Shown here piece by piece: positions 33,383 to 41,701 of a stretch of DNA of 64,000 bases. Source of the stretch: Nonomuraea sp. NEAU-A123. Its GTDB lineage: Bacteria; Actinomycetota; Actinomycetes; Streptosporangiales; Streptosporangiaceae. Both the position numbers and the translations under genes were made by a program. Position 1 is the stretch's first letter, and the number at the start of each line of letters is the position of its first letter. A model generated the notes under the pieces. It saw nothing but the letters and a program-made list of their open reading frames with translations, was not told the DNA's origin and did not search any database. Location: assembly GCF_018603905.1 (NCBI RefSeq), contig NZ_JAHFZZ010000019.1:62001-126000 (forward strand), in the 5' to 3' direction.

Positions 33383-34510
33383 ATGCGGAGTAAGCGCTGG
33401 CCTCTCTTAGGCGCCACCATCGTGGCAGCCTGCCTGGCCACCACCCCCCTGACCCCCGCCGCGGCGGCATCCCCCAATCCCGTCCCCTCGGGGTCGACCC
33501 CGCCGTCCGTGATCGACTCCCTGGAACGTGACCTCGGCCTGTCCGAGCAGCAGGTCATCACGCGCCTGGCGAACGAGCGGCACGCGGCCGCCACCGAAGC
33601 CGCCCTGACCTCCTCGCTCGGCGCCGCCTTCGGCGGAGCCTGGCTGAACGGCGACGCCTCCAAGCTCCTGGTCGCCACCACCGACCCCGCCACCACCGCC
33701 GCCATCGAGGCGAAGGGCGCCCAACCCGTACTCGTCCAGCGGGCGCTGGCCCAGCTCACCGCGGTCAAGGACCAGATCGACCGGGCGTCGGACCAGGCCA
33801 AGGCCGGCGCGTCGCTGTGGTACGTCGACGTGACCACCAACAGCGTCGTCATCGTCGCCGGCCAGCAGGCGGCCGGTGACGCACTCGCCACCGCCGCCGG
33901 CGTCGACCGGAACGCGGTCCGCGTGACCGTCTCCGGCGAGCAGCCGCAGACCCTCATCAACATCATCGGCGGCGCCCCCTACTACATCGGCTCCGCCCGG
34001 TGCAGTGTCGGCTTCGCCATCACCCGCGGCACCACCCCCGGTTTCGTCTCCGCCGGGCACTGCCGGGTCGCCGCCACGACCACCAACCCGACGGGCACCT
34101 TCCAGGGCTACTCGTTCCCGGGCAACGACTACTCCTGGGTCGCGGCCCCCGGTAACACCGCCACGCCGTACGTACGCGGCTCCGGCGGCGCGAACGTCAC
34201 CGTCCGCGGCTCCACCGTGGCCGGCGTCGGCTCCTCCATCTGCCGCTCCGGTTCGACCACCGGCTGGCACTGCGGGACCGTTCAGCAGCTCAACGCCACC
34301 GTGAGGTACTCCCAGGGCACCGTCACCGGCCTCACCCGCACGAACGTGTGCGCCGAGCCCGGCGACTCGGGCGGCCCGTTCATCTCCGGCAGCCAGGCCC
34401 AGGGCGTCACCTCTGGCGGCTCCGGCAACTGCACCAGCGGCGGGACGACCTACTTCCAGCCGGTCAACGAGATCCTCAGCGTGTACGGACTGACCCTCCG
34501 TACGGGCTGA
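33383..34510 (+). CDS. Secreted S1-family serine protease (streptogrisin/alpha-lytic type) with propeptide
   Basis: A 375-residue preproprotein from ATG 33383 behind AAAGGAG. The signal peptide ends near AAAA/SP (residue about 31). A propeptide of about 150 residues includes ERDLGLSEQQVITRL and LWYVDVTTNSVVIVAG, the chaperone domain typical of these enzymes. The mature domain starts near IGGAPYYIG. Its catalytic triad is His in SAGHC, Asp in GNDYSWV and Ser in PGDSGGPF, with paired Cys. It should be a chymotrypsin-like extracellular protease. There is no C-terminal binding domain. Confidence 0.94.
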   Translation: MRSKRWPLLGATIVAACLATTPLTPAAAASPNPVPSGSTPPSVIDSLERDLGLSEQQVITRLANERHAAATEAALTSSLGAAFGGAWLNGDASKLLVATTDPATTAAIEAKGAQPVLVQRALAQLTAVKDQIDRASDQAKAGASLWYVDVTTNSVVIVAGQQAAGDALATAAGVDRNAVRVTVSGEQPQTLINIIGGAPYYIGSARCSVGFAITRGTTPGFVSAGHCRVAATTTNPTGTFQGYSFPGNDYSWVAAPGNTATPYVRGSGGANVTVRGSTVAGVGSSICRSGSTTGWHCGTVQQLNATVRYSQGTVTGLTRTNVCAEPGDSGGPFISGSQAQGVTSGGSGNCTSGGTTYFQPVNEILSVYGLTLRTG

Positions 34511-34595
34511 CGACGGCTCTCCTCGCGTGCCCGGCGCCCCTCTGCGCCGGGCACGCTTTCCGTGTGTCATGCCTCGCACTCGCCCGCACCATGAA

Positions 34596-34627
34596 AAGTT
34601 ATGTCTAATCGTCTATTGACATAACTT
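34596..34627. promoter_or_regulatory. GntR promoter and inverted-repeat operator
   Basis: AAGTTATGT (34596-34604) and ACATAACTT (34619-34627) are a perfect 9-base inverted repeat. The right arm overlaps a consensus -35 TTGACA (34617-34622). A CAGTAT -10 lies 17 bases on (34640-34645), only five bases before the ATG at 34651, which suggests a leaderless autoregulated transcript. Confidence 0.6.
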
Positions 34628-34650
34628 ATGGCGACAACCAGTATTTTGGC

Positions 34651-35385
34651 ATGTCAGGACGCGAGCTTCTCCTCCACGTGCGGATCCGCAAGGCGCTGGA
34701 AGATCGCATCCGTGGTGGCCAGTGGGGGCCCGGGACCCGGATCCCCACGGAGGTCGAGCTCTGCGAGGAGTTCGAGGTCTCGCGCATCACGGTGCAGCGG
34801 GCCCTGCGGGACCTCGCCGACGCCGGGCTCATCGTCCGGTTCCGGCGGCGCGGCAGCTTCGTCGCCCAGGCCATCGGCCAGCACAACCTCCTGCGCTTCA
34901 CCGGCCTGCTGATCCAGGGCCCGGAGACGCACGGGGATCATCAGGTCATCTCCGCTCAGGTGCTCCCCGCCCAGGGAGCGCGCCTGCGGCTGCCCGGTGT
35001 CCCGGACGCGGAGGCCGTCATCCAGATGGAGCGCCACAAGCTGGGCGCGGACGGTCACGTGCTCAACACCGAGCTGCACGTGCTGCCCTTCCGGCTGGCC
35101 CCCGACCTGCTCGACCAGCCGCTGGAGCCCCTCACCACCCACGCCTACCTGCGTGACCGCGGTGTCGAGCTGGTGCGGGCCCGCATGTACGTGGAGCCGT
35201 ACGTGCTCGACGACACCCAGGCGGCGCTGTTCGGCCTCGCACCGGGTACGCCCGTCTTCCGTTGGCTGCGCGAGACCTGGACCCGTAAGGGAGACATCGC
35301 CGAGCTCCTCGAAATGATCGTTCCGGCCGGTGCCGAGCGCTTCTACGTGGAGACCGACCTGAGCGGGTCCACCGACCACAGCTGA
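34651..35385 (+). CDS. GntR-family regulator (HutC/UTRA type)
   Basis: A 244-residue protein. The winged HTH is RIRKALEDRIRGGQWGPGTRIPTEVELCEEFEVSRITVQRALRDLADAGLIVRFRRRGSFVA. The UTRA domain follows, with VIQMERHKLGADGHVLNTELHVLP and ALFGLAPGTPVFRWLRETW. UTRA proteins bind small metabolites. It heads the transport operon that runs to 41498, so its ligand is probably the imported compound or its oxidation product. Confidence 0.92.
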   Translation: MSGRELLLHVRIRKALEDRIRGGQWGPGTRIPTEVELCEEFEVSRITVQRALRDLADAGLIVRFRRRGSFVAQAIGQHNLLRFTGLLIQGPETHGDHQVISAQVLPAQGARLRLPGVPDAEAVIQMERHKLGADGHVLNTELHVLPFRLAPDLLDQPLEPLTTHAYLRDRGVELVRARMYVEPYVLDDTQAALFGLAPGTPVFRWLRETWTRKGDIAELLEMIVPAGAERFYVETDLSGSTDHS

Positions 35386-35494
35386 CCGTTCCCCGCCCCC
35401 GACGACTTGGGGCTTCGCCATGCCCAGGATCGGACTCCTCATGACCTCTGTCGCCGTCATCGGCACCAGGCTGCCCGGCCTGCGCCCCGCCCCA

Positions 35495-36547
35495 ATGACA
35501 CGCAGCTCCCTGGCCGTCGTCGGCCTGGCCGGGGCTCTCGGCCTCACCGCCTGTGGCGCCCCCGTCCCGTCCGCCGCCCCCGGCACCCTGGTCGTGGCCG
35601 GCTATGGCGGCTCGTACGAGGAGGCGTTCAAGCAGTCGGTGATCCCCGACTTCGAGAAGACCTGCGGGTGCGAGGTCTCCTACATCGCCGGCAGCTCCAC
35701 CGACACGGTGGCCAAGCTCAAGGCCCAGCAGAACGCCCCGCAGATCGACGTCGCGCTGATCGACGACGGCGTGCAGAACCAGGCCGTACAGGCCGGCCTG
35801 CTGGCCAAGCTGGACCTGAAGACCGTGACGAACCTGCCGAACGTCATCGACATCGCCCGGCTGCCGGACGACGTGGGCGTGGGCTTCTCGCTGAACGCCA
35901 CCGGCATCGCCTACAACACCGACTACTTCAAGAAGAACGGCCTGGCGGCGCCGAAGCGGCTGGCCGACCTGGCCGACCCCAAGCTCAAGGGCAAGCTCGT
36001 CATGCCGTCCATCACGCAGACGTACGGCCTGGGCGCGCTGCTGATCGCCGCCAAGGTCGGCGGCGGCTCGGAATCGGCGATCGACCCGGGCTTCGCGGGG
36101 GTGAAGAAGGTGGCGGCCAACGCCGTGACCTTCGACACCACCGCCGACGTGTCCAACTACTTCCTCCAGGGGCAGGCCGTGGCCACCGTGTGGGGCAACT
36201 CGCGGGTGCAGCTCCTGGCCAAGAAGGGCTTCCCCATCGCGTTCGTCTACCCGGAGGAGGGCGCGCTGCCGCTGATCGCCACGGTCAACGTGGTGAACAA
36301 GGCGCCGCACGCCGGCCTCGGGCAGAAGTTCGTCAACACGCTGCTGGACCCGGCGGCGCAGAAGCTGATGGCCGAGGTCAACTTCAACGGCCCGACCGTC
36401 AAGGGCGTCACGCTCGATCCCGCGCTCGCCGAGCGCGTGGTCGGTCAGGAACACGCCGGTGAGCTGCGCAAGCTCGACTGGCCGACGATCAACAAGAACC
36501 GTTCGGCGTGGACCGACCGCTGGAACAAGGAGATCGAGACCTCGTGA
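35495..36547 (+). CDS. Polyamine-type ABC transporter substrate-binding lipoprotein, copy 1
   Basis: About 350 residues. ATG 35495 gives a proper lipoprotein signal (MTRSSLAVVGLAGALGLTAC); in-frame ATGs at 35420 and 35441 would put a long polar stretch before it. The mature protein starts LVVAGYGGSYEEAF and contains DVALIDDGVQNQAVQAGLL and VGVGFSLNATGIAYNTDYF, as in PotD/spermidine-putrescine-type binding proteins. A conserved CGC triplet occurs in KTCGCEV. It is closely similar to the next gene over its whole length, which marks a tandem duplication. Confidence 0.9.
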   Translation: MTRSSLAVVGLAGALGLTACGAPVPSAAPGTLVVAGYGGSYEEAFKQSVIPDFEKTCGCEVSYIAGSSTDTVAKLKAQQNAPQIDVALIDDGVQNQAVQAGLLAKLDLKTVTNLPNVIDIARLPDDVGVGFSLNATGIAYNTDYFKKNGLAAPKRLADLADPKLKGKLVMPSITQTYGLGALLIAAKVGGGSESAIDPGFAGVKKVAANAVTFDTTADVSNYFLQGQAVATVWGNSRVQLLAKKGFPIAFVYPEEGALPLIATVNVVNKAPHAGLGQKFVNTLLDPAAQKLMAEVNFNGPTVKGVTLDPALAERVVGQEHAGELRKLDWPTINKNRSAWTDRWNKEIETS

Positions 36548-37593
36548 CCATTTCCCGTTCACACGGGCTGCTCGCGGCGCTGGCACTGACCGCGCTGGCG
36601 GCCTGCGCCCCGCCCACCGCCACGTCCGCCGGAGCGGGCAAGCTCGTGGTGGCCGGGTACGGCGGCTCGTACCAGGAGGCCTTCGAGCAGGCCGTCATGC
36701 CCGGCTTCGAGAAGACCTGCGGGTGCGAGGTCACCTACATCGCGGGCAGCTCCACCGACACGGTGGCCAAGCTCAAGGCGCAGAAGGACGCCCCACAGAT
36801 CGACGTCGCGCTGATCGACGACGGACCGCAGGCCCAGGCGGTGCAGGCCGGGCTGCTGGCCAAGCTGGACCCCGCGGCCGTCACCCGGCTGCCCAAGGTG
36901 GAGAAGGTGGCCCGGCTGCCGCAGGACGTGGGCGTCGGGTTCGCGATGACCGCCACCGGGCTGGCCTACAACAGCGAGTGGTACGCGAAGAACGGGCTGC
37001 CCGCCCCGAAGCGGCTGTCCGACCTGGCCGACCCCAAGCTCAAGGGCAAGGTCGTCCTGCCGTCGATCAGCAACACCTACGGCGTGGGCGCGCTGATGCT
37101 CGCCGCCCGCGAAGGGGACGGCTCGGTCGAGGCGGGCTTCGCCGGGGTGAAGAAGGTGGCGGCCAACGCCTTCACCTTCGACACCACCGCCGACGTGTCC
37201 AACTACTTCCTGCAGGGGCAGGCCGTCGCCACGGTGTGGGGCGGCTCGCGCGTGGAGACGCTGGCCGACAAGAACTTCCCGATCACGTTCGTGTACCCGG
37301 AGAAGGGCGCGATCCCCCTGCTGGCCACCGCGAACGTGGTGAACAAGGCACCGCACGCCGAGCTGGCGCAGAAGTTCGTCAACGCCCTGCTGGAGCCGGG
37401 CATCCAGCGGAAGCTGGCGGCCGAGGGCTACGACGGGCCGACCGTCTCCGACGCCACGCTCGACCCCGCGCTGGCCGCGCGGGTGGTCGGCTCGAAGCAG
37501 GCGGCCGAGATGACCCCGCTGGACTGGGCCACCGTCAACGGCGAGCGCGCCGCCTGGACCGATCGATGGACGAAGGAGGTCGAGCAGTCATGA
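36544..37593 (+). CDS. Polyamine-type ABC transporter substrate-binding lipoprotein, copy 2
   Basis: A 349-residue protein. GTG 36544 overlaps the previous stop (GTGA). Signal peptide MTISRSHGLLAALALTALAAC has a clean lipobox. The mature part repeats copy 1 with most residues identical, including AGYGGSYQEAF, KTCGCEVTYIAGSSTDTVAKLKAQ and FTFDTTADVSNYFLQGQAVATVWG. Differences cluster between residues about 110 and 150 and at the C-terminus, where the ligand contacts may differ. Two receptors for one permease could widen substrate range. Confidence 0.92.
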   Translation: MTISRSHGLLAALALTALAACAPPTATSAGAGKLVVAGYGGSYQEAFEQAVMPGFEKTCGCEVTYIAGSSTDTVAKLKAQKDAPQIDVALIDDGPQAQAVQAGLLAKLDPAAVTRLPKVEKVARLPQDVGVGFAMTATGLAYNSEWYAKNGLPAPKRLSDLADPKLKGKVVLPSISNTYGVGALMLAAREGDGSVEAGFAGVKKVAANAFTFDTTADVSNYFLQGQAVATVWGGSRVETLADKNFPITFVYPEKGAIPLLATANVVNKAPHAELAQKFVNALLEPGIQRKLAAEGYDGPTVSDATLDPALAARVVGSKQAAEMTPLDWATVNGERAAWTDRWTKEVEQS

Positions 37594-38687
37594 GCACGAG
37601 CACCACCGAAGCCCCCGCCGGGACGGCCGTGCGGCGGGGACGACTGCGCCTGGACGGCGTGCGCAAGTCTTTGGGCGGCAAGGAGGTCGTCTCCGCGGTC
37701 GACCTGGAGACCGAGCCGGGCGAGTTCCTCACCCTGCTCGGGCCCTCGGGCTGCGGCAAGACCACCACCCTGAACATGGTCGCCGGGCACCTGACCGCCG
37801 ACGGCGGCGTGATCGAGGTGGACGGCCGCGACATCACCGGCACGCCGCCGCACCGCCGTTCGATGGGCATGGTCTTCCAGTCGTACGCGCTGTTCCCGCA
37901 CATGACCATCGCCGACAACGTCGCGTTCGGACTGCGCATGCGCAAGGTCGCGGCGGCCGAGCGCAGACGGCAGGTCGACGAGGTGATCGAGATGGTGGGC
38001 CTCGGCGGGATGGCCGGGCGTCACCCGCGGCAGTTGTCCGGCGGGCAGCAGCAGCGCGCCGCGCTGGCCAGGGCCCTGGTCATCCAGCCCGATCTGCTGC
38101 TGCTCGACGAGCCCTTCTCCAACCTGGACGCCCAGCTACGGGTGCGGCTGCGCGAGGAGGTCGTCGCGCTCCAGCGGCGCATCGGGACCACGACCATCCT
38201 GGTCACCCACGACCAGGAGGAGGCGCTGGCCGTCTCCGACCGGATCGCGGTCATGGCCGACGGCGTCATCCACCAGCTCGACCGGCCGAGCGAGATCTAC
38301 CTGCGGCCCGGCACCGACTTCGTGGCCCAGTTCATCGGCGAGGTCAACGCGCTGGACGGCACGGCCGCCGGGCCCGCCGCCGACGGTTACGCCTGCCGGG
38401 TGGCGGGCGTAACCGTTGCCGCCACACCGGTCGGCGAGCCGCCGGCCGAAGGCGCTGACGTGCGCGTTTACGTACGTCCGGAGGTCGTACGCGTTGGTGC
38501 GGGCGGGAACGGCCTGACCGGCAGCGTCCGGGAGACCCGCTTTCTCGGCTCCCGGATCCGGTGCGTGGTCACCACCCAGGCGGGCACGGTGACGGCGGCT
38601 CTGCCGTTCGACGCCGAGGTACCCGAGGTCGGGGCGGAGGTGACCTGCGCATGGCGGCCGTCGGACGCGTCGCTGACGGCGCGCTGA
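37590..38687 (+). CDS. ABC transporter ATP-binding protein (PotA-like)
   Basis: A 365-residue protein starting at the ATGA overlap 37590. Walker A LGPSGCGKTTT, Q-loop MVFQSYALFPH, signature LSGGQQQR, Walker B LLLLDEPFSNLD and switch LVTHDQEEAL are intact. A C-terminal TOBE domain follows (VRVYVRPEVVRV, GSVRETRFLGSRIRCVV). Its 3' end overlaps the first permease gene by 37 bases. It energises the importer of the two lipoproteins. Confidence 0.94.
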   Translation: MSTSTTEAPAGTAVRRGRLRLDGVRKSLGGKEVVSAVDLETEPGEFLTLLGPSGCGKTTTLNMVAGHLTADGGVIEVDGRDITGTPPHRRSMGMVFQSYALFPHMTIADNVAFGLRMRKVAAAERRRQVDEVIEMVGLGGMAGRHPRQLSGGQQQRAALARALVIQPDLLLLDEPFSNLDAQLRVRLREEVVALQRRIGTTTILVTHDQEEALAVSDRIAVMADGVIHQLDRPSEIYLRPGTDFVAQFIGEVNALDGTAAGPAADGYACRVAGVTVAATPVGEPPAEGADVRVYVRPEVVRVGAGGNGLTGSVRETRFLGSRIRCVVTTQAGTVTAALPFDAEVPEVGAEVTCAWRPSDASLTAR

Positions 38688-39523
38688 GCCGCTCCCGCTG
38701 GCGTACGGGCCTGCTGCTCGCGCTGCCGGCGATCGCGATCTTCGCCCTGCTGTTCATCGCGCCGCTGTTCACCCTGGTGGCCAACAGCTTCAGGACGCAG
38801 ACGGGCGCCTTCACACTCGGCAACTACGAACGTTTCCTCGGCGACCCGTTCTACCGGGGCGTCCTGTGGAACACGCTCAAGGTCGCCGCCATGACCACGA
38901 TCGGCTGCCTGCTCATCGGCTACCCGTTCGCGCTCTACCTGCGCGGCCGCTCGCCGCGGGTGCGTAACTGGCTGGCGCTGCTGCTGCTGTCGCCGCTGCT
39001 GATCAGCATGGTCATCCGCGCGTACGGCTGGCTGGTGGTGCTCGGCCCGAACGGGCCGGTGGCCTCGGTCCTGAAATGGATCGGGATCACCCCACCGCAA
39101 CTGCTCTACAACGACACCGCCGTGCTCATCGGCATGGTGCACGTGATGCTGGCCTACATGGTGCTGCCGCTGATGGGCAGCCTCGACCGGATCGACCCGA
39201 CGCTGGTGCCCGCGGCCAAGGGGCTCGGGGCGCCCGCCTGGACCTGCTTCTGGCGGATCACGCTGCCGCTGTCGGCGCCCGGCATGCTGGCCGGAGCCAT
39301 GATCGTGTTCAGCCTGACCGCCTCCAGCTTCGTCACCCCGGCGATCCTCGGCGGGCCCAAGGTCAAGCTCATGCCGTACTTCGTCTACACGCAGGCCACG
39401 ACCACGCTCGACTGGCCGTACGCGGCGGCGATCGGGTTCGTGCTGGTGGTCGTGACGACCGGGCTGCTGCTCGGCTACGCGCGGCTGCTGCGCAGGGGCA
39501 ACGGGGATGTGGTGTTCGGATGA
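38651..39523 (+). CDS. ABC transporter permease (PotB-like)
   Basis: A 290-residue protein from ATG 38651, inside the end of the ATPase gene. Six membrane helices are seen. The start RSRWRTGLLLALPAIAIFALLFIAPLFTLVANSF and the EAA-type loop AAKGLGAPAWTCFWRITLPLSAPG, which docks the ATPase, are typical of the PotB/CUT-like family. The stop overlaps the next permease start by four bases. Confidence 0.93.
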   Translation: MAAVGRVADGALSRSRWRTGLLLALPAIAIFALLFIAPLFTLVANSFRTQTGAFTLGNYERFLGDPFYRGVLWNTLKVAAMTTIGCLLIGYPFALYLRGRSPRVRNWLALLLLSPLLISMVIRAYGWLVVLGPNGPVASVLKWIGITPPQLLYNDTAVLIGMVHVMLAYMVLPLMGSLDRIDPTLVPAAKGLGAPAWTCFWRITLPLSAPGMLAGAMIVFSLTASSFVTPAILGGPKVKLMPYFVYTQATTTLDWPYAAAIGFVLVVVTTGLLLGYARLLRRGNGDVVFG

Positions 39524-40320
39524 CGCGGCTGCTCGGCCGGGTGTTCGCGGCTCTCGTCGGGTTGTTCCTGGTGGCGCCGGTGCTGGTCACCGTGGCCTCC
39601 TCGCTCACCACGACCAGGTACGTGACCTTCCCGCCGCAGGGAATCACCCTGCACTGGTACGCGGAAGTCTTCCGGAAGGAGGAGTTCCTGTCCTCCTTCG
39701 CGCTCAGCGCCGGCGTGGCCCTGGCCGCGGCCGCGGTGTCGGCCGTGGTGGGGCTGGCCTGCGGGCTGGCCATCCACCGGCACCGCTTCCCCGGCCGGGG
39801 CGCCCTCGAGGCGGTGCTGTCCGGCGCGTTCGCGGTGCCCACGATCGTGCTCGGCATCGGGCTGCTGCAGTGGTTCGCGCAGATGGGGCTGGCCTCCAGC
39901 GCGTTCACCCTGCTGCTCGCCCACCTGGTGCTCACGGTCCCCTACACGGTGCGGCTCGTGCTCGCCGGGCTGGCGGGCCTGGACCGTTCGGCCGAGAAGG
40001 CCGCCGCCGGGCTCGGCGCGGCGCCGTTCCTGGTGTTCTGGCACGTAACGCTGCCGGCCGTACGAGGGCCGCTGATCGGAGGCGCGTTCTTCGCCTTCAT
40101 CACCTCCTTCGACGACCTCACCGTGGCGCTGTTCGTGGTCACCACCGACCTGCAGACGCTGCCCGTCCGGATCTTCAACTACATGCAGTACGACTACGAC
40201 CCCACGGTCACCGCCATCGGCACGCTGATGGTGCTGTTCGCCGCGGTAGCGGTCGTCGTGATCGAACGCTTCGTCGGCGTGGCCCGGCTGTTCGGCGCCG
40301 ACGCCGAACAGCACCGCTGA
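39520..40320 (+). CDS. ABC transporter permease (PotC-like)
   Basis: A 266-residue protein from ATG 39520 (ATGA overlap). Six helices; EAA-type loop EKAAAGLGAAPFLVFWHVTLPAVRG; the C-terminal segment FFAFITSFDDLTVALFV and PVRIFNYMQYDYDPTVTAIGTLMV match PotC-type partners. It completes a heterodimeric importer with the preceding gene. Confidence 0.93.
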   Translation: MTRLLGRVFAALVGLFLVAPVLVTVASSLTTTRYVTFPPQGITLHWYAEVFRKEEFLSSFALSAGVALAAAAVSAVVGLACGLAIHRHRFPGRGALEAVLSGAFAVPTIVLGIGLLQWFAQMGLASSAFTLLLAHLVLTVPYTVRLVLAGLAGLDRSAEKAAAGLGAAPFLVFWHVTLPAVRGPLIGGAFFAFITSFDDLTVALFVVTTDLQTLPVRIFNYMQYDYDPTVTAIGTLMVLFAAVAVVVIERFVGVARLFGADAEQHR

Positions 40321-40346
40321 GCCGTCCCCAACCGAGAGGAGTCAAT

Positions 40347-41498
40347 GTGCGAGCCATCGTCATCGGTGCGGGGGTGGTCGGGTCCGCGATCGCGGCCGGG
40401 CTCACCCGGCGCGGCGCGCAGGTCACCGTCCTGGAGGCACGTACACCGGGATCCGGTACGACCTCCACGTCGGTGGCGTGGATCAACGCCAACAACAAGA
40501 CGCCCAAGGAGTACTTCGACCTGAACCAGGCCGCCGTGTGGGCGCACCACCAGCTCGCGGGCTCCTCGGGCGACTGGTTCTTCCCGACGGGCAACCTCGA
40601 GTACGCCGTGGGCGACGAGCATCGCGAGCTGCTCGAGAGCCGCGTACAGCGGCTGATCGGCATGGGCTACCCGGTGGAGCGGGTGACGGCCCGCCGGGCG
40701 CTGGCCCTGGAGCCCGACCTGGTGCCGCCGCCGGCCGGCACCGAGTACGTGTTCTTCCCCGGCGAGGCCTACGTCCAGGCGACGCGGCTGCTCGGGCGGC
40801 TGCTCGGCGAGGCGCGGGACCGGGGGACCACGATCGAGTGCGGGGCCGAGGTCACCGCCATCGACACGACGGCGTCGGGCGCGAAGGTGACGCTGGCCGA
40901 CGGGCGTACCTTCGCCTGCGACGTGGTCGTCACCTGCGCCGGACGCTGGACGCAGGGGGTCGCGGCGCTGGCCGGGGTGGACCTCCCGATGCTGGATCCG
41001 GCGGTGTCCGGCAAGGTCACCAACGGGTTCCTGGTCACCACCGCGCCGCTGCCCGCCCGGCTGTCCCGGGTGCTCACCACCGCCGGGCTCAACCTGCGGC
41101 CCGACGGCGGCGGCCGGGTGCTGCTGCAGTCCCTGCACCTGGACGACCGGGCGGACCCGGCGGCCGACGTGCCGGGCGAGGTCCTGGACGAGATCATGGG
41201 GCTGCTGCCGAACGTGCTGCGCGCGACCGAGGGCGCGACGGTGGAGCGCGCGGTCGTGGGCCAGCGGGCGATGCCCGGCGACGGGCTGGCCGTGGCCGGG
41301 TTCGCGGATGGGGGGCGGCGGGTGTACACGGTGGCCACGCACAGCGGGGTCACGCTGGCGCCGCTGCTGATGGAGGAGGTGTCGGGCGAGCTGTTCGGCG
41401 AGGAGTCGGCGCTGCTGGCGACGTTCCGGCCGGGCCGCTTCGCGGACGGCACGGCCGGCCCCGCCCCGACCCCGGCCCGCCGTCCCGGCCAGCAGTAA
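40347..41498 (+). CDS. FAD-dependent amino acid/amine oxidoreductase (DAO family)
   Basis: A 383-residue protein from GTG 40347 behind GAGAGGAG. The Rossmann start IVIGAGVVGSAIAAGLTRRGAQVTVLEA binds FAD. GSGTTSTSVAWINANNKTPKEYF, a GxxGxxxAxP-like centre and VYTVATHSGVTLAPLLMEEV are typical of the D-amino-acid oxidase/sarcosine oxidase superfamily. As the last gene of the transport operon it should oxidise the imported amine, releasing ammonia or an aldehyde. The substrate is not identifiable from sequence. Confidence 0.9.
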   Translation: MRAIVIGAGVVGSAIAAGLTRRGAQVTVLEARTPGSGTTSTSVAWINANNKTPKEYFDLNQAAVWAHHQLAGSSGDWFFPTGNLEYAVGDEHRELLESRVQRLIGMGYPVERVTARRALALEPDLVPPPAGTEYVFFPGEAYVQATRLLGRLLGEARDRGTTIECGAEVTAIDTTASGAKVTLADGRTFACDVVVTCAGRWTQGVAALAGVDLPMLDPAVSGKVTNGFLVTTAPLPARLSRVLTTAGLNLRPDGGGRVLLQSLHLDDRADPAADVPGEVLDEIMGLLPNVLRATEGATVERAVVGQRAMPGDGLAVAGFADGGRRVYTVATHSGVTLAPLLMEEVSGELFGEESALLATFRPGRFADGTAGPAPTPARRPGQQ

Positions 41499-41657
41499 TC
41501 CTCGGCCCCTGCCCGCACGACCGCACACCAGCGGCCCGTGCTTCCGCGGTCTGCTCGCGGCCCGTACTTGGGCTCGCCGTGCTCCCGCGGCCTGAGCCTC
41601 CGCTCTTCGGGCTCCGGCAGCGAGCTGCGGGGGTCCGAGCCGCAGAGGTCCGGGCGG

Positions 41658-41691
41658 CGGTGGTTTCCGAAGAGCGGTGGTTTCCGAAGAG
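41658..41691 (+). repeat. Tandem 17-base repeat
   Basis: CGGTGGTTTCCGAAGAG occurs twice head to tail, with a third partial copy (CGGTGGTTT) up to about 41700. It lies in the 203-base gap between the convergent oxidase and aldo/keto reductase genes. I see no gene in 41499-41701. Confidence 0.8.
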
Positions 41692-41701
41692 CGGTGGTTT
41701 G

